Of a stretch of DNA of 64,000 bases, positions 1 through 9,764 are shown in pieces. The notes under the pieces were generated by a model that was not told the origin of the DNA, searched no databases, and saw only the letters and a program-made list of their open reading frames with translations. Numbering within the stretch: position 1 is the stretch's first letter; each line of letters opens with the position of its first letter. The position numbers were made by a program, and so were the translations under genes. Origin of the DNA: JADCRZ01 sp041751095 (GTDB lineage Bacteria; Bacteroidota; Bacteroidia; Chitinophagales; Chitinophagaceae); the NCBI GenBank assembly GCA_041751095.1, contig JBGSYC010000036.1, positions 112,068 to 176,067 of the forward strand, given 5' to 3'.

Positions 1-2
1 TA

Positions 3-260
3 CAAAAGGAAAACACCACCGGCCTTATTATATATCCTTTCTGCTTTATGGATGCCAATGCATTTTACGCTCAAAAAAATACGCCTGAGCAGGCTCTTGA
101 GGAACTGATGGCATATTACGAGTCGGTTAAAAATGTAGATGGACTCATGGTCACCATCTGGCACAATAACTTTTTAGGCACAGACCCGCAGTTTGCAGGC
201 TGGAAGGAAGTGTATGAGTCTTTTCTAAAAGAAATACATCATCAGAACAATGGTGTTTGA
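3..260 (+). CDS. C-terminal part of a polysaccharide deacetylase-like protein (partial)
   Basis: The reading frame is open from the left edge, so only the last 85 or so codons are present. The tail (motif WHNNFLGTD followed by GW.E.Y..FL) resembles the C-terminus of DUF7033/polysaccharide-deacetylase proteins common in Bacteroidota, which remove acetyl groups from cell-surface sugars. The catalytic domain lies outside the window, so the family call rests on the tail alone. An internal ATG at 48 is unlikely to be the true start because the frame continues upstream with protein-like sequence. Confidence 0.55.
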   Translation, partial: QKENTTGLIIYPFCFMDANAFYAQKNTPEQALEELMAYYESVKNVDGLMVTIWHNNFLGTDPQFAGWKEVYESFLKEIHHQNNGV

Positions 261-613
261 ATTTTATTTTGTCACAAGACAACTGCGTATCATCCTGCCT
301 TACCGGATGAGCCCATTTCATCTTTGCACAGCACTCCTGCCGGGCAATGAGAGATTACTGAAAATTTGCATCCTATGATCAGTGAGTGATCGGGCAAAAA
401 AACGGCACCAGGAGAATCAAACTCCGCAACGCTGGGTTGTTTCTAAGTATTCCGACAAAAGCGAGCTTCTGTGTTTTCACTCAAAAAACTTAGTTAGTTT
501 TTAAATTAGTTGATTTTCAACAGTACGAAGTTGAGTTATATAAAAGTAAACAGTTAAACGGCGTAGGGCGGTGTCTTTAAGAGGCAGGCGGAGGCTGACG
601 AATATTAAATATT
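261..613. other. Intergenic stretch containing one dispersed-repeat copy
   Basis: No gene seen. It lies between two genes that converge here (the partial gene on plus and the EamA transporter on minus). Bases 447-546 are a copy of a dispersed repeat described separately. The rest shows no hairpin with a T tract. Confidence 0.5.
447..546 (-). repeat. Dispersed repeat, about 100 bp, copy 1 (inverted relative to 62059-62151)
   Basis: Read on the minus strand this segment begins CTTTTATATAACTCAAC, contains AAATCAACTA and GTGAAAACAC, and ends with GCTCGCTTTTGTCGGAATAC. The same blocks in the same order occur on the plus strand at 62059-62151, with divergent spacer between the blocks. The first 16 bases also occur at 57499-57514. 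Block-wise conservation points to a short mobile or structured element, not chance. It lies 70 bp downstream of the EamA gene stop. Confidence 0.7.
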
Positions 614-1546
614 TTAAGGCATTCGCTGGCGGAATGTTTCATTGACGAGGTATACACCCGCGAGTGTAATCACACCGCCTGCTGCAATAAAGAGTGTTAG
701 TTTTTCATTAAACAAAAGTGCCCCCAGTAAAACGGCAACTACCGGGTTGATATATGCGTAGGTAGACACAAGGTTTGTCGGGAGATTTTGCAGGGCATAT
801 AAGTACGCAGCAAAAGTTAATACTGATCCGATAAGAACGAGATAAAAAATGGCCGCCCATGATTGCCATGGTATTAAACGAACAGCCACGGTCATGCCCG
901 ATCCCCAAGCAGTGCAGTACAACACAATGCCTGAAATAAACATTTGTATCCCAATGCTGAAGTAGGGATCGAAATTCTTAACCGCTTTTTTTGTAAAGAA
1001 GGTTCCCGTCGCCCATGATAATGAAGCGGTAAGAGAAAGAAAGATTCCGAAACGGAAATCGGCATTTAAAAAATCGCCGAGATGCTCAGAGAAGATAACA
1101 CATATTCCGCTAAAGCCAAGCAATAGCCCCCATACCGCCTTGCCAGGCACTTTATACTCGGAACTAAATAAACCTATCAGCATCAGCCATAAAGGAAATA
1201 TCGAAGAAATAATAGCGCCTAACCCGGCAGTGATGAATTGCATACCCCAGGTGGTTAATCCATTGGTAAAAACAAAATTTAAAAAGCCAAGCATAATGAT
1301 CGGCCACCATTCCTTTCCACGGGGAAGCATTTTCCCTTTCATCGAGAAATAGGCCAGGTAAGCGCTTCCTGCAAAGAACTGGCGGATTCCCGCGAGCTGC
1401 AGTGCGGGCATATGGCTCACTCCAAACTTGGTGGCTATCCATGTAGTTCCCCAGAAAACACACACGAGGCCAAGAGCAAACAAGGCCCTGAACCGTGTTC
1501 CCCTATGCCTTAAAAATGAAGAATAAATATTTGGCGGGCTTTGCAT
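614..1546 (-). CDS. EamA/DMT-family membrane transporter
   Basis: 310 residues of mostly hydrophobic sequence arranged as two homologous EamA halves (about residues 18-150 and 165-302), consistent with the ten-helix drug/metabolite transporter fold in the inner membrane. The motif FWGTTW in the first helix and the helix ending in NEKLT near the C-terminus are typical of RhaT/YdcZ-like DMT proteins. Substrate cannot be read from sequence; members export amino acids, nucleobases or other metabolites. It follows purH on the same strand after a 183-bp gap with an inverted heptamer repeat, so it is probably transcribed separately. Confidence 0.85.
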   Translation of the reverse strand: MQSPPNIYSSFLRHRGTRFRALFALGLVCVFWGTTWIATKFGVSHMPALQLAGIRQFFAGSAYLAYFSMKGKMLPRGKEWWPIIMLGFLNFVFTNGLTTWGMQFITAGLGAIISSIFPLWLMLIGLFSSEYKVPGKAVWGLLLGFSGICVIFSEHLGDFLNADFRFGIFLSLTASLSWATGTFFTKKAVKNFDPYFSIGIQMFISGIVLYCTAWGSGMTVAVRLIPWQSWAAIFYLVLIGSVLTFAAYLYALQNLPTNLVSTYAYINPVVAVLLGALLFNEKLTLFIAAGGVITLAGVYLVNETFRQRMP

Positions 1547-1627
1547 TTCCTTACATCAAATGACTGGTATCTGCGGAAGATAAATCCTAGTGTTATGCTA
1601 AGTTTAAAACTACGCATTGATTTTGCT

Positions 1628-1698
1628 TTCAGCTATCAGCTATCAGGAAATCTATGCAGGCACTTCTTTCCGCTGAAAGCTGATAGCCGATAGCTGAA
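1628..1698 (-). repeat. Heptamer-repeat hairpin downstream of purH
   Basis: Two copies of the AGCTATC heptamer at 1628-1646 face their inverse at 1680-1698, giving a 19-bp stem with one mismatch and a 33-base loop. The same heptamer forms a tandem array at 11536-11598 and related units at 31340-31472. The position just past the purH stop (minus strand) suggests that it can act as a transcription end or mRNA 3' stabiliser; there is no long T tract. Confidence 0.7.
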
Positions 1699-1729
1699 GG
1701 CCAGACGTCAATTTAAGGTTAACATAGCA

Positions 1730-3274
1730 TTAGTGTTTAAAATGCCTTAATCCCGTCAACACCATGGCCAGGCCGTTTTCTCTGCAGTACTCAATAGAAT
1801 CATTATCGCGCAAAGAGCCTCCCGGCTGAATATAAGCCGTTATCCCGGCCCTATGGCCCATCTTTACACAATCATCAAACGGAAAAAAAGCATCACTTGC
1901 CATCACGGCGCCAGTCAGATCAAGGCCAAACTGGTTTGCTTTCTCTATTGCCTGGCGCAAAGCATCGATCCGGCTTGTTTGCCCGCAACCCTTTCCTACC
2001 AGCTGCCTGTTTTTAACAAGCGCAATAGCATTTGATTTCAGGTGTTTGCATACGAGGTTTGCAAATTCAAGATCACTTCTTTCATCCGGGGTTGCCTGCC
2101 TTGTACCCGCTTCATCCCATTTATTGTAATTGCCTTTATCCTCCTGTTGGGAAAGTACACCGTTTAGCAATGACCGATATTGCTGTGATGATATGTCCGC
2201 AGCATTGCCCGGACGCGTTTGTAATAGTATGCGGTTCTTTTTTGTTGTAAGGACAGCTAAAGCGTCGGGAGTAAAAGACGGAGCCATCAACACTTCAAAA
2301 AAGAGTTCGCGGACAGCTTCGGCAGTGTCTTTGTCTACTTCGGCGTTGCACGCCAGCACGCCGCCAAACGCACTTTCAGGGTCTCCTGCCAGGGCCGCAT
2401 CCCAGCACTCTTTAATTGTTGGCCGTGAGGCGATTCCGCAAACATTGGTATGTTTGATGATGGCAAAAACGCTGCCGGTAAATTCCTTTAGCAAATGCAA
2501 TGCAGCGTCAACGTCGACAAGGTTGTTGTAAGACAATTCTTTCCCGTTCAATTGATCAAACAACTCATTGATGTCGCCATAAAAAACACCGCGCTGATGT
2601 GGATTCTCGCCATAGCGCAGAACCGTTGCATTTTCAGCAAAGACGTTGAAATGGCTTGTATCATTGAAGTAATTTGAGATGGCAATATCGTACCCGGTGC
2701 AAACGTTGAATGCTTTTGTTGCAAATTGCTTTCTTTGCTCAAGAGTGGTTTCACCGTTTTGGTCAGTCAGCAAATGTAAAAGCTGGCTATAATCTTTTCT
2801 TGAGGCAACTACTGCAACCTCTTTATAATTCTTGGCGGCGGCGCGTATCATCGAAGGCCCTCCCACATCAATTTTTTCAATGATTGATCTTTCCGCTTCC
2901 AGGGGGTCTTTTTCATGTGAAGAAGACATTACTGCTGCGAGTGTTTCTTCAAAGGGGTAGAGATCCACAATGACAAGATCGATAACAGGAATGTTGTACG
3001 CTTCCATTTCCCTTACATCTGTTTCATTATCCCTTCTGCCCAGGATGCCTCCAAAAATGGAGGGATGCAATGTCTTGACCCTGCCTCCTAAGATCGAAGG
3101 GTATGTGGTGAGGGTTTCTACAGGTATACATGGAACACCGATGGATTCAATGAATGTCCGGGTGCCTCCCGTAGAATAGAGTATGATTCCAAGATTATGT
3201 AATTCTTTTATAACAGCATCCAGGCCTTCCTTGTAATAGACGGATATTAATGCTGATGTAATTTTTTTTGTCAT
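1730..3274 (-). CDS. purH: Bifunctional AICAR transformylase / IMP cyclohydrolase PurH
   Basis: Catalyses the last two steps of purine synthesis: formylation of AICAR with 10-formyl-THF and ring closure to IMP, in the cytoplasm. The N-terminal MGS-like cyclohydrolase domain shows STGGT (about residues 34-38) and GGRVKTLHP (63-71). The transformylase part shows RYGENPHQ, the K-H pair in IIKHTNVCG, and FFPFDD near the C-terminus. The start at 3274 (MTKKI...) gives 514 residues, the normal family length; an upstream in-frame start at 3364 would add 30 non-conserved residues reaching into the comEC stop. It lies 86 bp downstream of comEC on the same strand. Confidence 0.97.
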   Translation of the reverse strand: MTKKITSALISVYYKEGLDAVIKELHNLGIILYSTGGTRTFIESIGVPCIPVETLTTYPSILGGRVKTLHPSIFGGILGRRDNETDVREMEAYNIPVIDLVIVDLYPFEETLAAVMSSSHEKDPLEAERSIIEKIDVGGPSMIRAAAKNYKEVAVVASRKDYSQLLHLLTDQNGETTLEQRKQFATKAFNVCTGYDIAISNYFNDTSHFNVFAENATVLRYGENPHQRGVFYGDINELFDQLNGKELSYNNLVDVDAALHLLKEFTGSVFAIIKHTNVCGIASRPTIKECWDAALAGDPESAFGGVLACNAEVDKDTAEAVRELFFEVLMAPSFTPDALAVLTTKKNRILLQTRPGNAADISSQQYRSLLNGVLSQQEDKGNYNKWDEAGTRQATPDERSDLEFANLVCKHLKSNAIALVKNRQLVGKGCGQTSRIDALRQAIEKANQFGLDLTGAVMASDAFFPFDDCVKMGHRAGITAYIQPGGSLRDNDSIEYCRENGLAMVLTGLRHFKH

Positions 3275-3360
3275 GCCTGATTTTTTTGCATGCCTTTTTT
3301 TAAAATGTTGGCGGCACGGACGATGGTCAGAAGGCATTCGATTAAAGATGGCAAAGTAAA

Positions 3361-5451
3361 TCAATTCAGGTCTAAAATAAAAGCCCCTTTTTCGGCAACG
3401 GAGTAAAAAGGAATACCGGCTTTTTCACATTGCGCCTTCCAGGCATTTATTTTCTTCGGAGGATTGGAGGAGTCTGCAATCACCAGTTTACAATCCGCCA
3501 CAGCCAACAGGTCATTGATCTTTATTTGTGGGTTAGCCGAAAAAATAACAACGTCAGTAGTACACCTAACTGACGTTGAGGCTTTTAAAAGAGGCGTTCC
3601 TGTGATAAGCACGCATTTGTTTCCGTAGCAATAAGCATTAGGTAAATCGGGTACCAGCGGCAATGATCCATCGTGTTCAACCTTGCGTTCCGACCGGAAA
3701 GGTTTGCAATAGTTGTTGATCAAAACTTTATTGGTAAGAAAAGATGGATTCCCGATAGATATATAGCGGCGTCCAAAAATAATATCAATAGCTGTATGAT
3801 TTGGGACGTTATAGACAATCAGCGTATGTTGCTGTGAAGCCCTGATCAAAGCTGCGCTTCGCAATGCAGTAAGGCAACAGACGAATACAAGAGAAAAGAC
3901 GAATGCGGCGGTAGTTTTTTGAAGTAGCCAGACAGCAGTTAAAACAATCAAAATATATATCAGAAACAGCTCCCAGCCCGTAAGATGAAGCCCCGCTGTT
4001 ACCGAGTATGGCATTTTCTCCATGTATTCAATAAATGCATTCATCGCACGTATACAATGAGATAAGCCATTTCCCAGTACCCTGGCCAATACAGGTATAA
4101 AGGATACGGCAAGCAACATTATTTCTCCAACTAAAACCAGACTGGATAAGGGAACGGCCACGATGTTCGTAATAAGGAAATAATTCGGAAACTGATGAAA
4201 CAGATAAATACTCACCGGAGTTGTAAGGATCTGTGCCGCCAGGCAGACAGCGCATGATTTCCATAAAAGGTCAAGCAGCTTGTTCCTGCAATAAACCGCG
4301 TGATAAAGCGGGTGCATAAAGATCACAATGCTTAACACTGCGATATACGATAACTGAAATCCCGCATCCCAAAGCCAGTAAGGATTGAAACAAAGCAGCA
4401 GAAACGCCGAGGCGGCTAACGAATTATAGATTGACGCGGTTCTTCCGGAGCTTTCTCCTACGGCAATAACACTAAACATTACAGTGGAGCGCAGTACTGA
4501 CGGCGTTCCGCCCGCAACAATGCTGAACACAAATAACGTGCTTATGATGAGTAGCGTTTTCACCCACCGCAGATCTTTCCTTTTCTTAAAGTTCTTCAGC
4601 ACTTGTGTAAGTAACCAGTAGATCAAGCCAACGTGTAATCCTGATATGGCAATGATATGCACCGTACCGGTATTGGCATATGACTGAACAAGTGTTTTAT
4701 CAAGGTCTTCTTTATAACCGATAAGCAGGGCCTCGGCCAGGCCTGCCTCCTTTTGACCCGGCAGATTCTTGCGCAGGATCTGTAGCACTTTCTCCCTTGC
4801 CGAAACGAAAAAATGGGTCAAAGGGTTTTTCTTTGCCGGGGGAAGTAAAACGTATTCACCGGGTTTTAAAAAAACCTGGTGATACAGGCCGCTAAAGGCA
4901 CAATAACGCCGGTAATCAAAAGTGCCGGGGTTTCCTGAATTCATTATTGGCTGAACAGGTTTACGAAAAGCTATGCGTGAATAATAAGAAACACCCTCCG
5001 GAGTTTGCGCGTTTGTAAAATACAGGATAATAGTGCCCTGTACCTTTTTCCAGGAATGGCCTGTACTGATGAAATCAACGGAGGCTGTTGCTTTAAAGGA
5101 TTTATTTTTTTTGATCAAAGGCTCCTGTACAGTGGCTATAAAAACAGCATTGCGATCTGCGAAATGGTTAAACCAGTTTTCCTGGTGCCGGATATCTTTG
5201 TACCAGGCAAGCAGGCCTCCCGTACCTGCAAGCATCATGTGAATTGCCACCCCGGTAACCCAGTAATGCCGGAACCGGAAAAAGGAGGGGAAGCAGGAAA
5301 ACAGTAACATCAGGGTAGCTCCAGCCCACAGTGTGGTATTGTAGATTGAAAGCGGCAACCCGATATTCCATTGCACGATTATCCCGGCAATGAAGGGGAA
5401 TATCAACCTGAGAAAAGGCGCCTCTTTCCACAACGGCACGAAAACATGCAT
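3361..5451 (-). CDS. comEC: ComEC/Rec2-type DNA uptake channel protein
   Basis: 696 residues. The N-terminal part has several membrane helices and a DUF4131-like region. The central competence domain carries HIIAISGLHVGLI, GGTPSVLRS and the AWxxQ-like helices typical of ComEC, the inner-membrane channel that carries single-stranded DNA into the cytoplasm during transformation. The C-terminal 170 residues resemble the place of the metallo-beta-lactamase domain but have no HxHxDH motif, so any nuclease activity there is doubtful; this reduced form appears common in Bacteroidota (recalled, not checked). The ATG at 5451 gives a short hydrophilic start and then the first membrane helix. A ComF-type gene is at 21.7 kb. 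Confidence 0.9.
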   Translation of the reverse strand: MHVFVPLWKEAPFLRLIFPFIAGIIVQWNIGLPLSIYNTTLWAGATLMLLFSCFPSFFRFRHYWVTGVAIHMMLAGTGGLLAWYKDIRHQENWFNHFADRNAVFIATVQEPLIKKNKSFKATASVDFISTGHSWKKVQGTIILYFTNAQTPEGVSYYSRIAFRKPVQPIMNSGNPGTFDYRRYCAFSGLYHQVFLKPGEYVLLPPAKKNPLTHFFVSAREKVLQILRKNLPGQKEAGLAEALLIGYKEDLDKTLVQSYANTGTVHIIAISGLHVGLIYWLLTQVLKNFKKRKDLRWVKTLLIISTLFVFSIVAGGTPSVLRSTVMFSVIAVGESSGRTASIYNSLAASAFLLLCFNPYWLWDAGFQLSYIAVLSIVIFMHPLYHAVYCRNKLLDLLWKSCAVCLAAQILTTPVSIYLFHQFPNYFLITNIVAVPLSSLVLVGEIMLLAVSFIPVLARVLGNGLSHCIRAMNAFIEYMEKMPYSVTAGLHLTGWELFLIYILIVLTAVWLLQKTTAAFVFSLVFVCCLTALRSAALIRASQQHTLIVYNVPNHTAIDIIFGRRYISIGNPSFLTNKVLINNYCKPFRSERKVEHDGSLPLVPDLPNAYCYGNKCVLITGTPLLKASTSVRCTTDVVIFSANPQIKINDLLAVADCKLVIADSSNPPKKINAWKAQCEKAGIPFYSVAEKGAFILDLN

Positions 5452-5777
5452 CCGCCAAATTAAGTGGATCCGGCTACATGAAAACAGTAAAATCCCTGCT
5501 TTGTAATTACCAATTCCATTGTATTATCCGGCATCATAAATTGACTCGTACTGAAAACCTAAGGCATCCCCGGGCAAGCCGTATCAAGAAACGCGGGTGA
5601 TATCCTTCGGGTGGGGTAATCTTTTTATTTGCCGTATAGCGAAACGAACGTAAAGCGTTTTAAAAGGCAGCCTGCTAAAATCAGGTAAACTATTCTTTTG
5701 GTAATTGCGAAACTTGAATACCAGGTCTCTGTATCGGGAAGGAATAGGTCAGCGGGTGTTCCCTGCAGATCAACAAA
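5452..5777. other. Intergenic stretch, nothing recognised
   Basis: 326 bases between comEC and the DinB-fold gene, both on the minus strand. No open frame with protein-like sequence, no clear hairpin and no convincing TTTG/TAnnTTTG promoter pair was seen. Confidence 0.5.
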
Positions 5778-6245
5778 CTATTCAAGACTTTTTTTCAGGT
5801 ACGCCATCTGCCCCAGGTGATAGATATTGTGTTGTATAAGCCCATTGAGTAAATACCGGAAGTTATAATCCCTGTAATCAACAATATCTTCCAGCAAAGT
5901 GTCGTCTGAATTTTTAAGCAACTGGATGATCTTATTTATGGCTACTGTAAAGTCGGCAATACCGGAGTTCCAGGTATGGATTTCAGGATTGGTTCTTCTC
6001 CAGTCTAAAGCTTCAAAAGTCTGCATATCCATATTTTTATCTTTCTCGAGGCGGTGTTGGGTAAATTCGGCCCAGGTGACCATATGATAAAGCAATTCGA
6101 TCAGCGAATGGGAACCTTCAGTGGGTTTCTGATACACGGTAGACGCGTCAATCTCGTTAAACAGTGTCATACATGATTTACCGTACCAGGGTTCTCCGGA
6201 AAGTATTTCCTGCATGCTGTCAGCAATTGATGTGATCTCTTTCAT
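5778..6245 (-). CDS. DinB-fold metal-binding protein
   Basis: 155 residues predicted as an all-helical four-helix bundle. Histidines at 54 (in LLYHMVTW), 139 and 143 (in QHNIYHLGQ) are spaced as in DinB/YfiT-type proteins, where three His bind a divalent metal. Members include bacillithiol transferases and many uncharacterised damage-inducible proteins; the particular reaction here is unknown. The ATG at 6245 is the natural start. It is 51 bp downstream of the carB stop on the same strand and could be in the same transcript. Confidence 0.8.
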   Translation of the reverse strand: MKEITSIADSMQEILSGEPWYGKSCMTLFNEIDASTVYQKPTEGSHSLIELLYHMVTWAEFTQHRLEKDKNMDMQTFEALDWRRTNPEIHTWNSGIADFTVAINKIIQLLKNSDDTLLEDIVDYRDYNFRYLLNGLIQHNIYHLGQMAYLKKSLE

Positions 6246-6296
6246 ACGTGGTGAATTTAAACACGATCAGGGAAGTGCATTAGCGTATTGAATTTC

Positions 6297-9146
6297 CTAC
6301 TTGCTCAGATACATACTTCTGTCTTTATACAGCTGGCGGAAGTATGGATCTCTGAGGTCTTTGATAAAACGAATGGCTTCGCCTGTTGACTTCATTTCCG
6401 GTCCCAGCTCCTTGTTTACACCCGGGAATTTGTCGAATGAAAATACCGGCTCTTTAATGGCAAAACCTTTCAGTTTTTTTTCAAAGGTGAAATCCTTAAG
6501 CGTATGTGTTCCCATCATGATCTTGGTTGCCACATTCAGGTAAGGGATCTCGTAGGCTTTAGCAATAAAAGGTGTGGTGCGTGAAGCCCTCGGGTTTGCC
6601 TCAATAACGAACACTTTTCCGTCTTTAATGGCAAACTGGATATTGATAAGCCCTTTTATCTGAAGGGCACGGGCAATCTTTTCTGCGTAATGTTCCATTG
6701 TAGTTACAACCAGCGGTGTAAGGTTGAATGCCGGCAATACTGCATTGCTATCACCGCTATGGATACCTGCCGGCTCTATATGCTCCATCACGCCCATTAC
6801 GTGAAAGTCTTCGCCATCGAAAATAGCGTCTATCTCAGCTTCCTGGCAGCGGTCTAAAAAATGGTCAACAAGTATTTTGTTGCCGGGGATATGTTTAAGA
6901 AGGCTTACGACAGCATTCTCTACCTCATCATCATTGATAACTATTCTCATTCTTTGCCCGCCTAATACATAACTTGGCCGGACAAGAACCGGGTAGCCTA
7001 CTTTATTTGCCACAATGATTGCCTGGTCAACGTCGTATGCTGTGCCATAATCAGGGTAAGGAATGTCGAGCTCTTTAAGCATGTCACTGAAACGCCCCCG
7101 GTCTTCGGCAATGTCCATGCTGTCATAAGATGTACCAATGATCTTTATGCCTTTCTTGTGTAATCGTTCGGCAAGTTTAAGAGCGGTTTGCCCTCCAAGC
7201 TGAACAATTACGCCCTCCGGCTTTTCATGCTCTACTATTTCCCAGAGATTTTCCCAATAAACGGGTTCAAAATATAATTTATCAGCTACGTCAAAGTCGG
7301 TTGACACTGTTTCCGGATTGCAGTTGACCATAATAGATTCAAAACCGCATTCTCTTATGGCAAGCAATCCGTGAACGCAACAGTAATCAAATTCTATACC
7401 CTGTCCGATCCTGTTAGGCCCCGAGCCCAGCACGATTATCTTTTTTTTATCCGACACCTTGCTTTCATTTGATGCCTGAGCGTAATTTGCAGAATCTGAA
7501 GAAGACTCGAATGTGGAATAAAAATAGGGAGTTTTTGCTTCAAACTCTGCTGAACAGGTGTCAACCATTTTAAACACCCTGGTAATTCCTGCCTGCTTTC
7601 TTTTTTCGTACATCTCATCCTCGGTACCATCATTCATAATACGGCAAAGCTGTTCGTCACTGAATCCGGCGCGTTTTGCATCTCTCAGCAACCCGTCTGG
7701 CAATGTTTCAAATTTATACTTTGAGATCTCCTTTTCCATATTACATATCCCCTGAATCTCATACAAAAACCACCGGTCAATTCCGTTGGTAGCCTTCGAT
7801 ATTGAATTCACAGACACGCCCGCCATTAAAGCATCTTTAATCCGGAACACCCGATCCCATTTAGGAACCTTAATGTACTCAAGCAATTCCTGCGCATGCA
7901 TCAGGCTCTTGCCATAGTACCCGAGGCCGACGGCATTGTTTTCCAGGCTTTGACATGCCTTTTGGATGGCTTCCATAAAGCTTCTCCCGATTGACATCAC
8001 TTCTCCAACACTTTTCATTTGTAAACCCAGCGTGTCATTAGCGCCTTTGAACTTGTCAAAATTCCAACGCGGCATCTTTACAATGACATAATCCAGCGCC
8101 GGTTCAAAATATGCCGATGTGTTTTGGGTGATCTGGTTTTTTAATTCATCAAGAGTATAACCAATGGCCAGCTTTGCAGCAACCTTTGCAATGGGGTAGC
8201 CCGTTGCCTTAGATGCCAATGCTGATGAACGGCTAACGCGCGGATTGATTTCAATGGCGATGATTTCTTCCGTGTCGGGGTTAAGAGCGAATTGCACATT
8301 ACATCCACCAGCGAAGTTCCCGAGGTCACGCATCATCCGGATAGCTGTATTGCGCATGAGCTGGTATGCCGTATCACTCAGGGTCATTGCCGGGGCTACG
8401 GTAATAGAATCTCCCGTATGAACACCCATGGGATCAAAATTTTCCACGGTACAAATGATAACCACGTTATCATTTGCATCCCTCAGCAACTCCAGCTCAA
8501 ATTCTTTCCAGCCAAGCACCGCCTTCTCAACGAGCACTTCGTGAATAGGCGACGCTTTTAAGCCCCTGTTCAGTGCCTCGTCCAGTTCGTCTCTCGAATG
8601 CACAAAACCTCCACCTGTTCCGCCGAGCGTAAAAGACGGGCGGATGACCAGCGGAAAACCTATGATCTGTGCAAACTCTTTTCCTTCAAGAAAGGAATTG
8701 GCGGTTTTGGCGGTAGCAACCGGAATATTCAGTGCTATCATCCACTGACGGAACTTTTCCCTGTCTTCAGCTTTGTCAATGGCCTTAATGTCAACCCCGA
8801 TCAGCCTGACACCATATTTTTCCCACACGCCCAGGTCTTCAGCCTCCTTGGCAAGATTCAAAGCTGTCTGGCCACCCATTGTGGGTAACACCGCATCAAT
8901 CTTGTTTTCTTCCAGGATTTGCTCAATGCTCTCCACCGTTAGCGGTAAAAGATATACTTTGTCCGCCATCATGGGGTCGGTCATTATGGTAGCCGGGTTG
9001 CTGTTGATCAGGATCACTTTAACTCCTTCTTCGCTGAGGCTTCTGGCTGCCTGGGTGCCTGCATAATCAAATTCGCAGGCCTGCCCGATGATGATTGGGC
9101 CGGAGCCAATTATGAGCACTGATGTGAGAGAATTATCTTTTGGCAT
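6297..9146 (-). CDS. carB: Carbamoyl-phosphate synthase large subunit
   Basis: Makes carbamoyl phosphate from bicarbonate, ammonia (from the CarA glutaminase) and two ATP, feeding arginine and pyrimidine synthesis. Two ATP-grasp synthetase halves are visible, each starting with a GSGP..IGQ..EFDY block (near residue 13 and again near 573). The protein is 949 residues, about 120 shorter than the E. coli enzyme: it ends just after the second ATP-grasp domain and has no MGS-like allosteric domain, the site of UMP/IMP/ornithine control. carA is not in the window. The upstream region holds a TACTTTTG box on the minus strand (9164-9171) but no good partner box. Confidence 0.96.
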   Translation of the reverse strand: MPKDNSLTSVLIIGSGPIIIGQACEFDYAGTQAARSLSEEGVKVILINSNPATIMTDPMMADKVYLLPLTVESIEQILEENKIDAVLPTMGGQTALNLAKEAEDLGVWEKYGVRLIGVDIKAIDKAEDREKFRQWMIALNIPVATAKTANSFLEGKEFAQIIGFPLVIRPSFTLGGTGGGFVHSRDELDEALNRGLKASPIHEVLVEKAVLGWKEFELELLRDANDNVVIICTVENFDPMGVHTGDSITVAPAMTLSDTAYQLMRNTAIRMMRDLGNFAGGCNVQFALNPDTEEIIAIEINPRVSRSSALASKATGYPIAKVAAKLAIGYTLDELKNQITQNTSAYFEPALDYVIVKMPRWNFDKFKGANDTLGLQMKSVGEVMSIGRSFMEAIQKACQSLENNAVGLGYYGKSLMHAQELLEYIKVPKWDRVFRIKDALMAGVSVNSISKATNGIDRWFLYEIQGICNMEKEISKYKFETLPDGLLRDAKRAGFSDEQLCRIMNDGTEDEMYEKRKQAGITRVFKMVDTCSAEFEAKTPYFYSTFESSSDSANYAQASNESKVSDKKKIIVLGSGPNRIGQGIEFDYCCVHGLLAIRECGFESIMVNCNPETVSTDFDVADKLYFEPVYWENLWEIVEHEKPEGVIVQLGGQTALKLAERLHKKGIKIIGTSYDSMDIAEDRGRFSDMLKELDIPYPDYGTAYDVDQAIIVANKVGYPVLVRPSYVLGGQRMRIVINDDEVENAVVSLLKHIPGNKILVDHFLDRCQEAEIDAIFDGEDFHVMGVMEHIEPAGIHSGDSNAVLPAFNLTPLVVTTMEHYAEKIARALQIKGLINIQFAIKDGKVFVIEANPRASRTTPFIAKAYEIPYLNVATKIMMGTHTLKDFTFEKKLKGFAIKEPVFSFDKFPGVNKELGPEMKSTGEAIRFIKDLRDPYFRQLYKDRSMYLSK

Positions 9147-9269
9147 TCTTAAAACAAATTGCGCAAAAGTAAGGGAGGGAAGTTAATATTGATGATAAAA
9201 TATCAGGCAATGAATTAAATGCAGGTTGATAAACGGGGTAGGAGTTAACAGATGGAAGGATATCCGGCA

Positions 9270-9301
9270 AAAAAAAACCTCAACCAAAAGGTTAAGGTTT
9301 A
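9270..9301 (-). terminator. Rho-independent terminator of the small membrane protein gene
   Basis: On the minus strand an 11-bp stem (9291-9301 with 9276-9286, one mismatch) with loop TTTT is followed by a run of T. It lies 20 bases past the stop at 9322, which supports the small gene as real and separates it from carB. Confidence 0.75.
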
Positions 9302-9321
9302 TTATATTCAGAGGTAAGACA

Positions 9322-9534
9322 TTATCTGTGATAAGACGCCATTTCAATTTCATCCAATATAACACCGCCTTTTCGTGCGATGGATTTTTGCTTGGCAGCC
9401 TGCCTGCGGTTGTCGTACTTATCTTTAATTTTAAATACCCATTTCTGCCTGGCTTCTGAACCCTTGAAAAGGCCGATCAGGGTTCCCGCCAGTACGATAA
9501 AAAAAATTCCTGAATTTCGTGTTAAAAGTTTCAT
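9322..9534 (-). CDS. Small single-pass membrane protein, unknown function
   Basis: 70 residues: an N-terminal hydrophobic helix (about residues 9-23, GIFFIVLAGTLIGLF) followed by a strongly basic soluble part rich in Lys and Arg. The layout suggests an inner-membrane anchor with a cytoplasmic basic tail. I do not recognise the family. The ATG start, the separate terminator immediately downstream and the lack of a competing gene make it likely to be expressed. Confidence 0.6.
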   Translation of the reverse strand: MKLLTRNSGIFFIVLAGTLIGLFKGSEARQKWVFKIKDKYDNRRQAAKQKSIARKGGVILDEIEMASYHR

Positions 9535-9764
9535 GTATCCTTCAATTTAGATTCTGCTTTAATATAAGTTAAGACGGTATTTCATCGCCAAAAGCTGTAC
9601 CACTTTTAAATATTTTTATACCATAAAGAGGGTATATAATGGTTCGCACGGCCTGTCAATGTTTTAGAGATATTAATTTTTAGTTAAGGATTATTGTTTG
9701 ATACCAAAACATTCGCATGGAACCGTCATTCAGTCATTGTGCACTATTTTTACATATTATCTAC

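Noticed and set aside
2130..2531. 133-codon plus-strand frame inside purH
   Set aside because: Antisense to the conserved PurH sequence, with no family-like motifs.
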